Shown here piece after piece: positions 1-6,517 of a DNA stretch of 14,314 bases. The notes below the pieces were generated by a model. It had not been told where the DNA came from and did no database searches. It worked only from the letters and a program-made list of their open reading frames with translations. The translations under genes and the position numbers were made by a program. Position 1 is the stretch's first letter. Each line of letters begins with the position of its first letter. Origin of the DNA: an uncultured Oscillospiraceae bacterium (GTDB taxonomy: Bacteria; Bacillota; Clostridia; Oscillospirales; Oscillospiraceae). The stretch spans positions 1-14,314 of the forward strand of contig CAAEKQ010000048.1 in assembly GCA_900756575.1 (NCBI GenBank), written 5' to 3'.

Positions 1-642
1 CTGACGGCTGTAACCGTAGTCCACCTGCGGATAGCCGAACGCCAGAATTTTCTGAATGTGGCTGCGCTGGAGATCGTCCAATTCCAGGAGCCAGTAGGAG
101 GAGCTGCTGGCCTCGTCTGCTGTGTATGATGTGTAATACTGTCCGCCCAAGGACGTGGTGTTTGGTTCTATGCAGTATGAGTCCACGCCGTCAATGGTAT
201 GATAGGCGATTTCGCTGGTGTAGAAGTAGTGGCCATAGCTGTGGGAACCGTCCACCTCGTAGCGGTGGCACTTCCAGCGGGAGGACTGATAGGCGGCGAA
301 GGTCACGCAGGTGGACTTGCCCATGGTGCCGCCGCCACCCAGCAGTATAACGCCGTCATTGTCCATGCGGGTTAGCGTTTCATCGTCCATGGAAGTAGGT
401 GTAGCATATTTTGTTTCCACCGCGGAATCTTCCATGGCTTCGTCTGATTCCGATATGGATTGTATCGGCGGTGAGATAACCGGCTCTGTTTCCGACTGGG
501 AATCCACCAGCGGTTCCTTTGCGGATTCCGCCGTACTTGGCTCGTTGTCTGCCAATACGCTGGGCAGAAGTCCGATGACCAGTGCAAATACCAACAGGAG
601 GGCAAAGAGGCGTTTATGGATTTTTATTTTCGTTTGAAACAA
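1..642 (-). CDS. Secreted thioester-domain (TED) surface protein, 5' part (runs off left edge)
   Basis: This reading frame stays open for 214 codons from a TTG at 640-642 to the window edge, so the C-terminus is missing. The start of the product is a textbook signal peptide: basic KIKIHKR, a hydrophobic core (residues 13-30) and a likely cleavage after SVLA (about residue 31). A Ser/Glu/Pro-rich linker (about 32-90) follows. From about residue 110 the chain resembles Gram-positive thioester adhesin domains: YCIEP with Cys157, then a segment with IQKILAFGYP (about 196-205). In that family a Cys and a downstream Gln form an internal thioester that binds host proteins covalently; the Gln would lie outside the window. 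A wall anchor is probable but unseen. The start is uncertain: AAAGGAG abuts the TTG with no spacer, whereas an in-frame ACG at 631-633 sits 9 nt from the SD and would begin the signal peptide as (M)KIKIHKR. Family assignment is by motif reading only. Confidence 0.7.
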   Translation of the reverse strand, partial: MFQTKIKIHKRLFALLLVFALVIGLLPSVLADNEPSTAESAKEPLVDSQSETEPVISPPIQSISESDEAMEDSAVETKYATPTSMDDETLTRMDNDGVILLGGGGTMGKSTCVTFAAYQSSRWKCHRYEVDGSHSYGHYFYTSEIAYHTIDGVDSYCIEPNTTSLGGQYYTSYTADEASSSSYWLLELDDLQRSHIQKILAFGYPQVDYGYSRQ

Positions 643-649
643 CTCCTTT
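643..649 (-). promoter_or_regulatory. Shine-Dalgarno of the TED gene, spaced for a non-standard start
   Basis: The minus strand reads AAAGGAG directly before the TTG at 642-640, too close for normal initiation. The next in-frame candidate at correct spacing (9 nt) is ACG at 633-631. No in-frame ATG or GTG lies between the SD and the hydrophobic core of the signal peptide. Confidence 0.6.
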
Positions 650-695
650 CTGGGGACAGCACTCCACAAATGTGTCGACAGCCTACAGCCGATCT

Positions 696-771
696 TTTGC
701 GCCGGAAATTTGTTATTTTTTCTTGCCATACGCAAAGTATGCCAGCGAAAAACTGCCTTTTCCGGCGCAAA
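696..771. repeat. Long-range 13-bp inverted repeat upstream of the TED gene
   Basis: TTTGCGCCGGAAA at 696-708 and TTTCCGGCGCAAA at 759-771 are perfect reverse complements separated by 50 bases. The intervening stretch has a smaller CATAC/GTATG hairpin near its centre. The element lies 54 bases upstream of the TED gene start, so it could be a structured 5' leader, an operator pair or a small mobile remnant. It matches no riboswitch class I can recognise. No convincing -35/-10 pair was found here for the TED gene. Confidence 0.55.
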
Positions 772-820
772 GTCTCTGGCTGAATGCTTGCCGCCAATTT
801 ATGCGGTGCTGCCCGAAACG

Positions 821-868
821 AAAAAAGGCCCCTGCATCCAATCAATAAATGACGGATGCAGGGGCCTT
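821..868 (-). terminator. Strong intrinsic terminator (minus strand)
   Basis: AAGGCCCCTGCATCC (825-839) pairs perfectly with GGATGCAGGGGCCTT (854-868) around a 14-base loop. Read on the minus strand, the stem runs into TTTTTT (complement of 821-826), a classic intrinsic terminator. It lies upstream of the TED gene, so it insulates that gene from tRNA-side transcription rather than ending it. Confidence 0.85.
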
Positions 869-916
869 GGTAATAATCTATATGATCAGCATAATGCTGT
901 TATTTTTTCAAAGAAC

Positions 917-957
917 GCAAAAAAGCCCAGCCTGAACATGCATTCAGACTGGGCTTT
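917..957 (-). terminator. Intrinsic terminator (minus strand)
   Basis: AAAGCCCAG (922-930) and CTGAA (932-936) pair with TTCAG (943-947) and CTGGGCTTT (949-957), with one C/A internal mismatch and a six-base loop. On the minus strand the stem continues into TTTTTT. It is the middle of three consecutive minus-strand hairpins. Confidence 0.8.
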
Positions 958-1114
958 GGAATGTGATATTAGCAGGTGAGGGGTTCGGAACAAAAAACAA
1001 TTCCAAATTACGGGATGATATCTATTTTGTCGTGAAGGCTTGAAAAAGTATTCCGACTTCTGAATATCTAATTTTTCACGGTGAAAAAGGCTGATATTTG
1101 CGAAGAAATACGAC

Positions 1115-1140
1115 AAAAGCACCGATTTCTCGGTGCTTTT
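1115..1140 (-). terminator. Terminator of the tRNA-Gly/tRNA-Val transcript
   Basis: AAAAGCACCGA (1115-1125) pairs perfectly with TCGGTGCTTTT (1130-1140) around a four-base loop. Both arms end in A/T runs, so it could work in either direction. It lies about 30 bases past the 3' end of tRNA-Val, the expected place for the tRNA terminator. Confidence 0.8.
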
Positions 1141-1170
1141 GTTCGTGACATCTTTTTTGTCCTGTATAGA

Positions 1171-1247
<77 letters not shown>

Positions 1248-1257
1248 ATATGCACTG

Positions 1258-1331
1258 TGGAGCGGGTGGGGGGAATCGAACCCCTGTATTCAGCTTGGGA
1301 AGCTGATGTTCTGCCATTGAACTACACCCGC
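1258..1331 (-). tRNA. tRNA-Gly (anticodon CCC)
   Basis: The minus strand reads GCGGGTGTAGTTCAATGG at the 5' end, with acceptor GCGGGTG pairing with CACCCGC. The anticodon stem TCAGC/GCTGA encloses TTCCCAA, giving anticodon CCC (reads GGG). The T loop is TTCGATT, and the outermost T-stem pair is an A-C mismatch. CCA is encoded (complement of 1258-1260). Length with CCA is 74 nt. It is the first gene after the promoter at 1344-1372. Confidence 0.93.
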
Positions 1332-1343
1332 AATGTGACATTG

Positions 1344-1372
1344 ATTATAGCACGGAGAAATGGAAAATGCAA
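1344..1372 (-). promoter_or_regulatory. Promoter of the tRNA-Gly/tRNA-Val pair
   Basis: The minus strand has a perfect TATAAT -10 box (1344-1349), a 17-bp spacer and a weaker TTGCAT -35 (1367-1372). The predicted start, near 1337, is a few bases before the tRNA-Gly 5' end. It is divergent from the rnf promoter, with about 45 bp between their -35 boxes. Confidence 0.75.
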
Positions 1373-1416
1373 GTGCCAAATGAAAAAAATTTTCTCCCTG
1401 TGGTGTAAAATGTATA

Positions 1417-1446
1417 TGGACAAACCCCAATGCATCATGGTATGAT
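1417..1446 (+). promoter_or_regulatory. Promoter of the rnf operon
   Basis: TGGACA at 1417-1422 (5/6 to TTGACA), an 18-bp spacer and TATGAT at 1441-1446 (5/6 to TATAAT) make a good housekeeping-sigma promoter. Transcription would begin near 1453, leaving a leader of about 63 bases before rnfC that contains a palindrome. Confidence 0.7.
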
Positions 1447-1461
1447 AGACGAGTTGATTTG

Positions 1462-1485
1462 CGCTTGTTTTTTGAAAAAACAGCG
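1462..1485 (+). promoter_or_regulatory. Palindrome in the rnf leader (possible operator or hairpin)
   Basis: TGTTTTTTGAAAAAACA (1466-1482) is a perfect 17-base palindrome around a central G, extended by CGC/GCG at 1462-1464 and 1483-1485 with a one-base bulge. It sits just after the predicted transcription start, a typical operator position. It faintly recalls Rex (NADH sensor) operators, but the half-site spacing is one base off and the inner bases differ, so that link is only a suggestion. As RNA it would form a weak A-U hairpin. Confidence 0.45.
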
Positions 1486-1515
1486 AAAACAGATGAAATT
1501 TGAGAGGTGAAGAAT

Positions 1516-2829
1516 ATGGCTGGGTTTTTCGGCGGGGTACATCCCAATGATAAGAAAGCTCTGTCCAGCGAAATGGCGATAGAGTGCCTGCCAGCGCCTA
1601 AAACAGTGGTGATCCCCATGTCGATGCACATTGGCGCACCCTGTAAGCCCCTGGTCAAAAAGGGCGACCTGGTTACGGTGGGGCAGAAGATCGGTGACAA
1701 CACCGGTCTTTGCGTGCCGATCCATGCGTCTGTTTCGGGCAAGGTTTTGGCAGTGGAGCCGCGTCCCCATCCCAATGGCACAAACGTGATGTCCGTGGTC
1801 ATTGAAAATGATTTTCAGGATACCCTCTGCGAGACGGTGCAGCCCCGGGAGTCCATCGAGGGGCTCAGCGGTGAGGAGCTCACGAAGATCATCCACGAGG
1901 CGGGCATTGCCGGTATGGGCGGCGCAACGTTCCCCACGGATGTGAAGATCTCCAGCGGCGTGGGCAAACTGGACACCATCATTGTCAATGCCGCAGAATG
2001 CGAGCCCTACATTACTTCCGACGACCGGCTGCTCCGGGAGACCCCCGAGCGGGTATTGGAAGGCCTGCGGGTTCTGCTCCGGATTTTCGGTCTGGAGAAG
2101 GGCTACATCGGTATCGAGGCCAACAAGAAGACGGCAATTTCCGTTCTTCAGGAGAAATGTCCCGCAGGCGGCGATATTGTGGTGCAGGTGCTGAAGACCC
2201 GGTATCCCCAGGGCGCAGAGAAGCAGCTGATCCAGACCGTGACCGGACGGCAGGTGCCTCCCGGCGGACTGCCCGCTGCGGTGGGCTGCGGCGTATTCAA
2301 TGCGGCAACCTGTGCGGCCATTTTTGATGCGGTCTATCTGGGTATGCCCCTGGTGAAGCGCGGCGTGACCGTCACCGGCGAGGCCATCACCACGCCCAAG
2401 AACTTCATTGCCCCCATCGGAACGCCCCTGTCCGACCTGATTGCGGCGGCAGACGGCTTCTCCTCCGATCCCTATAAGGTTCTCACCGGCGGCCCCATGA
2501 TGGGCATGACCCAGTTTGACCTGAGCGTCCCGGTGATCAAGGGCACCAACGCGGTGACCTGTTTTACGAGAAAGCAGAAGGTGGAGGTAAAGGTGCCCCA
2601 CTGCATCCGCTGCGGGCGCTGCGTGGGCGTTTGTCCCATGCACCTGATGCCCCTGTACCTCTATCAGGCGGAGCGGAAGGACAATATCGACGAGCTCAGC
2701 CGCCGGAATGTCAACGACTGCATTGAGTGCGGCTCCTGTGCGTACATCTGTCCTGCCCGGATCCCTCTGGTGCAGAGCTTTAAGAACGGCAAGGCCAAGG
2801 TCAAGGCTGCCGCTGCGAAAAAGAATTAA
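1516..2829 (+). CDS. rnfC: Rnf complex subunit RnfC (Fe-S/flavin NADH-side subunit)
   Basis: RnfC is the peripheral cytoplasmic subunit of the Rnf ferredoxin:NAD+ oxidoreductase, proposed to carry the NAD(H) and FMN site and pass electrons between RnfB and NAD+. The 437-residue product has a lipoyl-like N-terminal region (about 30-80), the Nqo1-like segment GIAGMGGATFPT (130-141), YPQGAEKQL (230-238), and two [4Fe-4S] motifs near the C-terminus: Cys363/366/369/373 and Cys402/405/408/412. The length suits clostridial RnfC and lacks the long Ala/Lys repeat tail of some proteobacterial forms. The ATG at 1516 is preferred over an in-frame GTG at 1507 because the SD GAGAGG (1502-1507) is correctly spaced only for the ATG. 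It is the first gene of the operon and ends 12 bases before rnfD. Confidence 0.95.
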   Translation: MAGFFGGVHPNDKKALSSEMAIECLPAPKTVVIPMSMHIGAPCKPLVKKGDLVTVGQKIGDNTGLCVPIHASVSGKVLAVEPRPHPNGTNVMSVVIENDFQDTLCETVQPRESIEGLSGEELTKIIHEAGIAGMGGATFPTDVKISSGVGKLDTIIVNAAECEPYITSDDRLLRETPERVLEGLRVLLRIFGLEKGYIGIEANKKTAISVLQEKCPAGGDIVVQVLKTRYPQGAEKQLIQTVTGRQVPPGGLPAAVGCGVFNAATCAAIFDAVYLGMPLVKRGVTVTGEAITTPKNFIAPIGTPLSDLIAAADGFSSDPYKVLTGGPMMGMTQFDLSVPVIKGTNAVTCFTRKQKVEVKVPHCIRCGRCVGVCPMHLMPLYLYQAERKDNIDELSRRNVNDCIECGSCAYICPARIPLVQSFKNGKAKVKAAAAKKN

Positions 2830-2841
2830 GGAGGCGTAAAA

Positions 2842-3834
2842 ATGGATCAAGAAAATCTGAACCTTACGGTATCCTGCTCGCCTCATGTCCATGCACCGGA
2901 CGGCACTCGGGATATCATGCTGGATGTGGTCATTGCGCTGATTCCGGCCATGCTGGGAGCGATATTCTTCTTCGGACTCCGGAGCCTGTGCGTGGCAGCC
3001 GTATCCGTGGCGGCCTGTATTGTATTTGAGTACCTGTATCGGAAGCTTCTGAAAAAGGACACCACCATCGGCGACTGTTCTGCCATTGTCACCGGCCTGC
3101 TGCTGGCTATGGTATGCCCGGTGACCATTCCCTACTGGACGATCATCATCGGCGACTTCTTTGCCATTGTAGTGGTCAAGCAGCTGTTCGGCGGCATCGG
3201 CTGCAACTTCCTGAACCCGGCGCTGGCAGGACGCGCGTTCCTGTTCTCCTACCCGGTGATTATGACCACCTGGGTTGCGCCCTATACTTCCCTGAATCTC
3301 CTCGGCTCCAATGTGGATGCCGTGACCGCCGCTACTCCCATGAGCTACCTTCATCAGGGCCTGCTGCCCGATACCACGATTTTCGACAGCTTCCTGGGCA
3401 GCGTGGGCGGATGCATGGGCGAGACCTCTGCCATCCTGCTGCTGGTGGGCGGCGTATATCTGGTGGTGAGAAAGGTGATTTCTCCCCGGATTCCCCTGGC
3501 GTATATCGGCACCGTTGCCGTGATTGCGCTGCTGTTCCCCCAGGGCAATGACCGTTTGGTTTGGCTGGGCTATCAGGTGCTCTCCGGCGGCCTGATGCTG
3601 GGCGCGATCTTTATGGCAACGGACTATGCCACCTCTCCTGTGACCAAGGGCGGCCAGATTGTCTATGGCATCGGCTGCGGCCTCATCACCATGTTCATTC
3701 GCTATTTTGGCTCCTATGCCGAGGGCGTCAGCTATGCCATCCTGATTATGAACATTGCGGTACTGCTGCTGGATAAGATCGGCGTACCCAAGCGGTTCGG
3801 CTATGTGAAGCCCGGGAAGGAGGCTGCGAAATGA
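2842..3834 (+). CDS. rnfD: Rnf complex membrane subunit RnfD (flavoprotein)
   Basis: RnfD is a polytopic membrane subunit, homologous to NqrB, that carries a covalently bound FMN and takes part in ion translocation. The 330-residue product is mostly hydrophobic segments, with the family segment GGIGCNFLNPALAGRAFL at 117-134. The flavinylation loop is VTAATPM (161-167), with Thr165 the predicted FMN-threonine; the local sequence is TAAT rather than the more common SGAT/TGAT. A GGAGG SD precedes the ATG at normal spacing. The last four bases overlap the rnfG start (ATGA), implying translational coupling. Confidence 0.95.
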   Translation: MDQENLNLTVSCSPHVHAPDGTRDIMLDVVIALIPAMLGAIFFFGLRSLCVAAVSVAACIVFEYLYRKLLKKDTTIGDCSAIVTGLLLAMVCPVTIPYWTIIIGDFFAIVVVKQLFGGIGCNFLNPALAGRAFLFSYPVIMTTWVAPYTSLNLLGSNVDAVTAATPMSYLHQGLLPDTTIFDSFLGSVGGCMGETSAILLLVGGVYLVVRKVISPRIPLAYIGTVAVIALLFPQGNDRLVWLGYQVLSGGLMLGAIFMATDYATSPVTKGGQIVYGIGCGLITMFIRYFGSYAEGVSYAILIMNIAVLLLDKIGVPKRFGYVKPGKEAAK

Positions 3835-4385
3835 GCAAAGCAAAAAGCGGCGGCACCGGCTACTACCTGAAGCTGGCCCTGACCCTGCTGGTGATTTCCG
3901 CAGTGGTCTCCGGCCTTCTGGGTCTCACCAACTTCGTGACCAAGGATAAAATTGCTGCAATCAATGCAGATAAAACCGCTGCCTCTATGAAAGAGGTACT
4001 TCCGGCGGATACCTATACCCAGCTGGAATACCCCGCAACCGGCAGCCAGGCCAATGTTGCCGCAGTGTATCAGGCGGACGACAAGGGCTATGTGATTGAG
4101 GTGACCCCCTCCGGCTTCGGCGGCACCATTGATATGGTGGTGGGCGTTGGAACCGACGGCACCGTTACCGGTGTTTCCATCATCAGTATGTCCGAGACCT
4201 CCGGCCTGGGCGCAAACGCCAGCAAGGAGAGCTTCCGGAGCCAGTTCGTAGGCAAGTCCGGTGAGCTGGCCGTAAGCAAGGACGGCGGCGAGATCGACGC
4301 GCTCACCGGCGCCACCATCACCTCCCGGGCAGTTACCTCCGGCGTGAATACGGCGCTGGTGGTCGCTTCGGAAATGCAGGGCTGA
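3831..4385 (+). CDS. rnfG: Rnf complex subunit RnfG (FMN-binding)
   Basis: RnfG is a single-pass membrane protein whose extracytoplasmic domain carries covalent FMN. The 184-residue product has one N-terminal transmembrane helix (about 11-33), then an FMN-binding domain with SETSGLGANA (121-130) and the flavinylation motif LTGATITSRAV (158-168), in which Thr162 is the predicted FMN acceptor. The length matches other clostridial RnfG proteins. It overlaps rnfD by ATGA and is followed after 13 bases by rnfE. Covalent flavinylation of RnfG and RnfD needs an ApbE-type flavin transferase, which is not in this window. Confidence 0.95.
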   Translation: MSKAKSGGTGYYLKLALTLLVISAVVSGLLGLTNFVTKDKIAAINADKTAASMKEVLPADTYTQLEYPATGSQANVAAVYQADDKGYVIEVTPSGFGGTIDMVVGVGTDGTVTGVSIISMSETSGLGANASKESFRSQFVGKSGELAVSKDGGEIDALTGATITSRAVTSGVNTALVVASEMQG

Positions 4386-4398
4386 GGAGGAATGAAGT

Positions 4399-5034
4399 AT
4401 GGATATTAAAAAGCAATTCAAAGACGGACTTCTGACTCAGAACCCCGTGCTGGTGCAGCTGCTGGGCATGTGCTCTACCATGGCCATTACCACCACACTG
4501 TTTAATGGAATTGGCATGGGCCTGTGCGTTACCATTATCCTGATCTGCTCCAACGTGGTCATCTCGCTGCTCCGCAAGGTGATTCCTTCGAAGATTCGTA
4601 TTGCGGCTTACGTCGTAGTCATTGCGGGCTTCGTTACCATCGTGGATCTTCTGATGCAGGCTTATCTTCCTGCCCTCAGTGAGTCGCTGGGTATTTTCAT
4701 TCCCCTGATTGTAGTAAACTGCATCATTCTGGGCCGGGCTGAGGCGTTTGCTTCCAAGAACTCCGTGGCGGCCTCTGCGCTGGACGGCGTGTTCCAGGGC
4801 CTGGGCTATACCATCGTGCTGGTAATCATGTGCGTGGTGCGTGAGTTCCTGGGCAGCGGGACCTTTGGCGGCGGCATCCTGGGTGCGGACGGCGCAGGCA
4901 TTCGGATCCTGCCCGAGCAGTTCCCTGCTATGATGATGATTCTGCCGGTGGGCGGCTTCCTGACCCTGGGCGTTCTCATCGCCGTGGTTCAGTATTTCCT
5001 GAACAAAAGCAAGAAAGGAGCGGATCAGAAATGA
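4399..5034 (+). CDS. rnfE: Rnf complex membrane subunit RnfE
   Basis: RnfE is an integral membrane subunit of the RnfA/RnfE (NqrD/NqrE-like) pair, which forms the membrane core of the complex. The 211-residue product is strongly hydrophobic with about six segments. It keeps the two cysteines found in the pair: Cys25 in LLGMCSTMA and Cys108 in IVVNCIILGRAEAFA. In structurally characterised Rnf/Nqr complexes the equivalent cysteines of both partners hold an intramembrane [2Fe-2S] cluster. A GAGGAATGAAGT region supplies the SD. The stop overlaps the rnfA start (ATGA). Confidence 0.95.
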   Translation: MDIKKQFKDGLLTQNPVLVQLLGMCSTMAITTTLFNGIGMGLCVTIILICSNVVISLLRKVIPSKIRIAAYVVVIAGFVTIVDLLMQAYLPALSESLGIFIPLIVVNCIILGRAEAFASKNSVAASALDGVFQGLGYTIVLVIMCVVREFLGSGTFGGGILGADGAGIRILPEQFPAMMMILPVGGFLTLGVLIAVVQYFLNKSKKGADQK

Positions 5035-5618
5035 GCATCACAAGTCTTCTTTCCATTGCCATCGGTGCAATCCTGGTCAATAACTTTATCCTGTCTCAGT
5101 TCCTGGGGATCTGCCCCTTTATGGGTGTCTCCAGGAAGATGGACACCGCCCTGGGCATGGGCGCGGCGGTTACGTTCGTCATGGGCGTGGCTTCCGCAGT
5201 GACCTATGCGGTGAACCTGCTGCTGGTAAAGCTGGGCCTGGGCTATATGCAGACTGTTGCGTATATTCTGGTCATCGCGGCGCTGGTACAGTTCATTGAG
5301 ATGTTTCTTCAGAAGGCAATGCCTGCGCTGTATTCTGCGCTGGGCATCTATCTGCCGCTGATTACCACCAACTGCGCAGTGCTGGGTGTGGCGCTGCAAA
5401 ATACCCAGAACGGCTACAATTTTATTGAAAGTGTGGTCTACGGCATCACCGGCGGTCTGGGCTTTACTCTGGCAATTTTCCTGTTTGCCTCGGTTCGGGA
5501 GCGGCTGGACAGCAGCAGCGACTGCCCCAAGTGCTTTGAGGGCTTCCCTCTGGCGCTGATGGCAGCCGGTCTGATTGCGCTGGCATTCATGGGCTTCCAG
5601 GGTCTGAAGGTCTTTTAA
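5031..5618 (+). CDS. rnfA: Rnf complex membrane subunit RnfA
   Basis: RnfA is the inverted-topology partner of RnfE in the membrane core. The 195-residue product has about six hydrophobic segments and retains the paired cysteines Cys28 (FLGICPFMGVS) and Cys115 (LITTNCAVLGVAL), expected to share an intramembrane [2Fe-2S] cluster with RnfE. Length is as expected for the family. An AAGGAG SD inside the rnfE coding end precedes the ATG, and the four-base overlap with rnfE implies coupled translation. rnfB follows after 12 bases. Confidence 0.95.
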   Translation: MSITSLLSIAIGAILVNNFILSQFLGICPFMGVSRKMDTALGMGAAVTFVMGVASAVTYAVNLLLVKLGLGYMQTVAYILVIAALVQFIEMFLQKAMPALYSALGIYLPLITTNCAVLGVALQNTQNGYNFIESVVYGITGGLGFTLAIFLFASVRERLDSSSDCPKCFEGFPLALMAAGLIALAFMGFQGLKVF

Positions 5619-5630
5619 GGAGGCGGAACG

Positions 5631-6458
5631 ATGAGTAATGTGATCTATGCGATTCTGGTGCTGGGCGTCATGGGCGGTCTGTTCGGACTGCTGCTGGCGG
5701 TGGCATCCAAGGTCTTTGCGGTAGAAAAGGACGAGCGGCTGGAGCCCATCATCGAGGCGCTGCCTGGGGCCAACTGCGGCGGCTGCGGCTACAGCGGCTG
5801 TGCGGGCTATGCGCAGGCAGTGATCGACGGCACAGCGCCTTTAGGACTTTGTGCCGCCGGTGGAAAAGAAAGCGTGGACAAAATCGCCGCAATCATGGGC
5901 GTGGAATCCGTTGAGATGACCCGTCAGGTGGCGCTGGTTAAGTGCCGGGGCCATCAGGCGTCGAAAAAGGGCGTGTATGAGGGCATTCAGGACTGCGCCG
6001 CTGCGGCAAAGATCCTGGGCAACGGCCCCAACTATTGCAGCTATGGCTGCCTGGGCTTCGGCAACTGCGTGAAAGCATGTCCCGAGGGGGCGATTTCCGT
6101 TCAGGACGGCGTTGCCAGGGTGGATCATGAGAAGTGCATCGGCTGTATGGCCTGCGCCTCTGCCTGCCCCAGAGGAATCATTGAGGCGGTGCCCTACGAT
6201 CAGGATATTGTGGTGGCCTGCTCCTCCAAGGAAAAGGGCGCAGCTTTGCGGAAGTTCTGCGACATCGGCTGCATCGGCTGCAAGATCTGCGAGAAAACCT
6301 GCCAGCATGACGCCATCCATGTGGTGGACAATCTGGCGGTCATCGACTACACCAAGTGTGTCAGCTGCTCTGAGTGCGCAGAGAAGTGCCCCCGCCATCT
6401 GATTGCGGACGCCAATCTGAAAACCGAATTCAATACCGTCGAGGCAAAACCCCGATAA
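5631..6458 (+). CDS. rnfB: Rnf complex ferredoxin-accepting subunit RnfB
   Basis: RnfB is the membrane-anchored polyferredoxin that accepts electrons from reduced ferredoxin. The 275-residue product has one N-terminal transmembrane helix (about 4-26), then a [4Fe-4S] domain (Cys49, 52, 57, 74; CGGCGYSGC). Four further cysteine clusters follow: 136/140/146/150, 169/172/175/179, 210/214/217/220/224 and 243/246/249/253. This long multi-cluster form is typical of clostridial and acetogen RnfB; the proteobacterial protein is shorter with fewer clusters. It is the last gene of the operon; the stop lies 6 bases before the terminator stem. A GGAGG SD precedes the ATG. Confidence 0.95.
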   Translation: MSNVIYAILVLGVMGGLFGLLLAVASKVFAVEKDERLEPIIEALPGANCGGCGYSGCAGYAQAVIDGTAPLGLCAAGGKESVDKIAAIMGVESVEMTRQVALVKCRGHQASKKGVYEGIQDCAAAAKILGNGPNYCSYGCLGFGNCVKACPEGAISVQDGVARVDHEKCIGCMACASACPRGIIEAVPYDQDIVVACSSKEKGAALRKFCDIGCIGCKICEKTCQHDAIHVVDNLAVIDYTKCVSCSECAEKCPRHLIADANLKTEFNTVEAKPR

Positions 6459-6464
6459 AAAAAG

Positions 6465-6508
6465 AAAGCCTCCGCAGTTCCAAGCAAAACGGAACTGCGG
6501 AGGCTTTT
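6465..6508. terminator. Bidirectional terminator between rnfB and the PPC-domain gene
   Basis: AAAGCCTCCGCAGTTCC (6465-6481) pairs perfectly with GGAACTGCGGAGGCTTT (6491-6507) around a nine-base loop. The plus strand runs into TTTT, and the minus strand runs into a long T tract (complement of 6457-6463). It lies between two convergent genes and would end both operons. Confidence 0.92.
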
Positions 6509-6517
6509 GCTATGAAA

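Larger units (their letters stand above)
643..1170. other. Gene-free interval between the TED gene and the tRNA pair
   Basis: No reading frame here has both a plausible SD and protein-like composition. The interval holds the 13-bp inverted repeat (696-771), three hairpins with minus-strand T tracts (825-868, 922-957, 1115-1140) and a short palindrome TTTTTCACGGTGAAAAA around 1071-1088. The roughly 157 bases between the second and third hairpins are AT-richer than the flanks and hold no recognisable gene. Confidence 0.6.

Noticed and set aside
310..345. A GGGGTMGKST string in the TED protein that fits the Walker A pattern
   Set aside because: The protein has a signal peptide and is extracytoplasmic, and no Walker B or NTPase fold follows; the match is accidental.
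696..771. Cyclic-di-GMP or another known riboswitch before the TED gene
   Set aside because: The conserved core sequences of the classes I know are not present; only a generic stem is visible.
1435..3843. An 802-codon minus-strand open frame opposite rnfC and rnfD
   Set aside because: It is antisense to two certain rnf genes, is His/Gln/Gly-rich with no recognisable domain, and results from the GC-biased third positions of the real genes.
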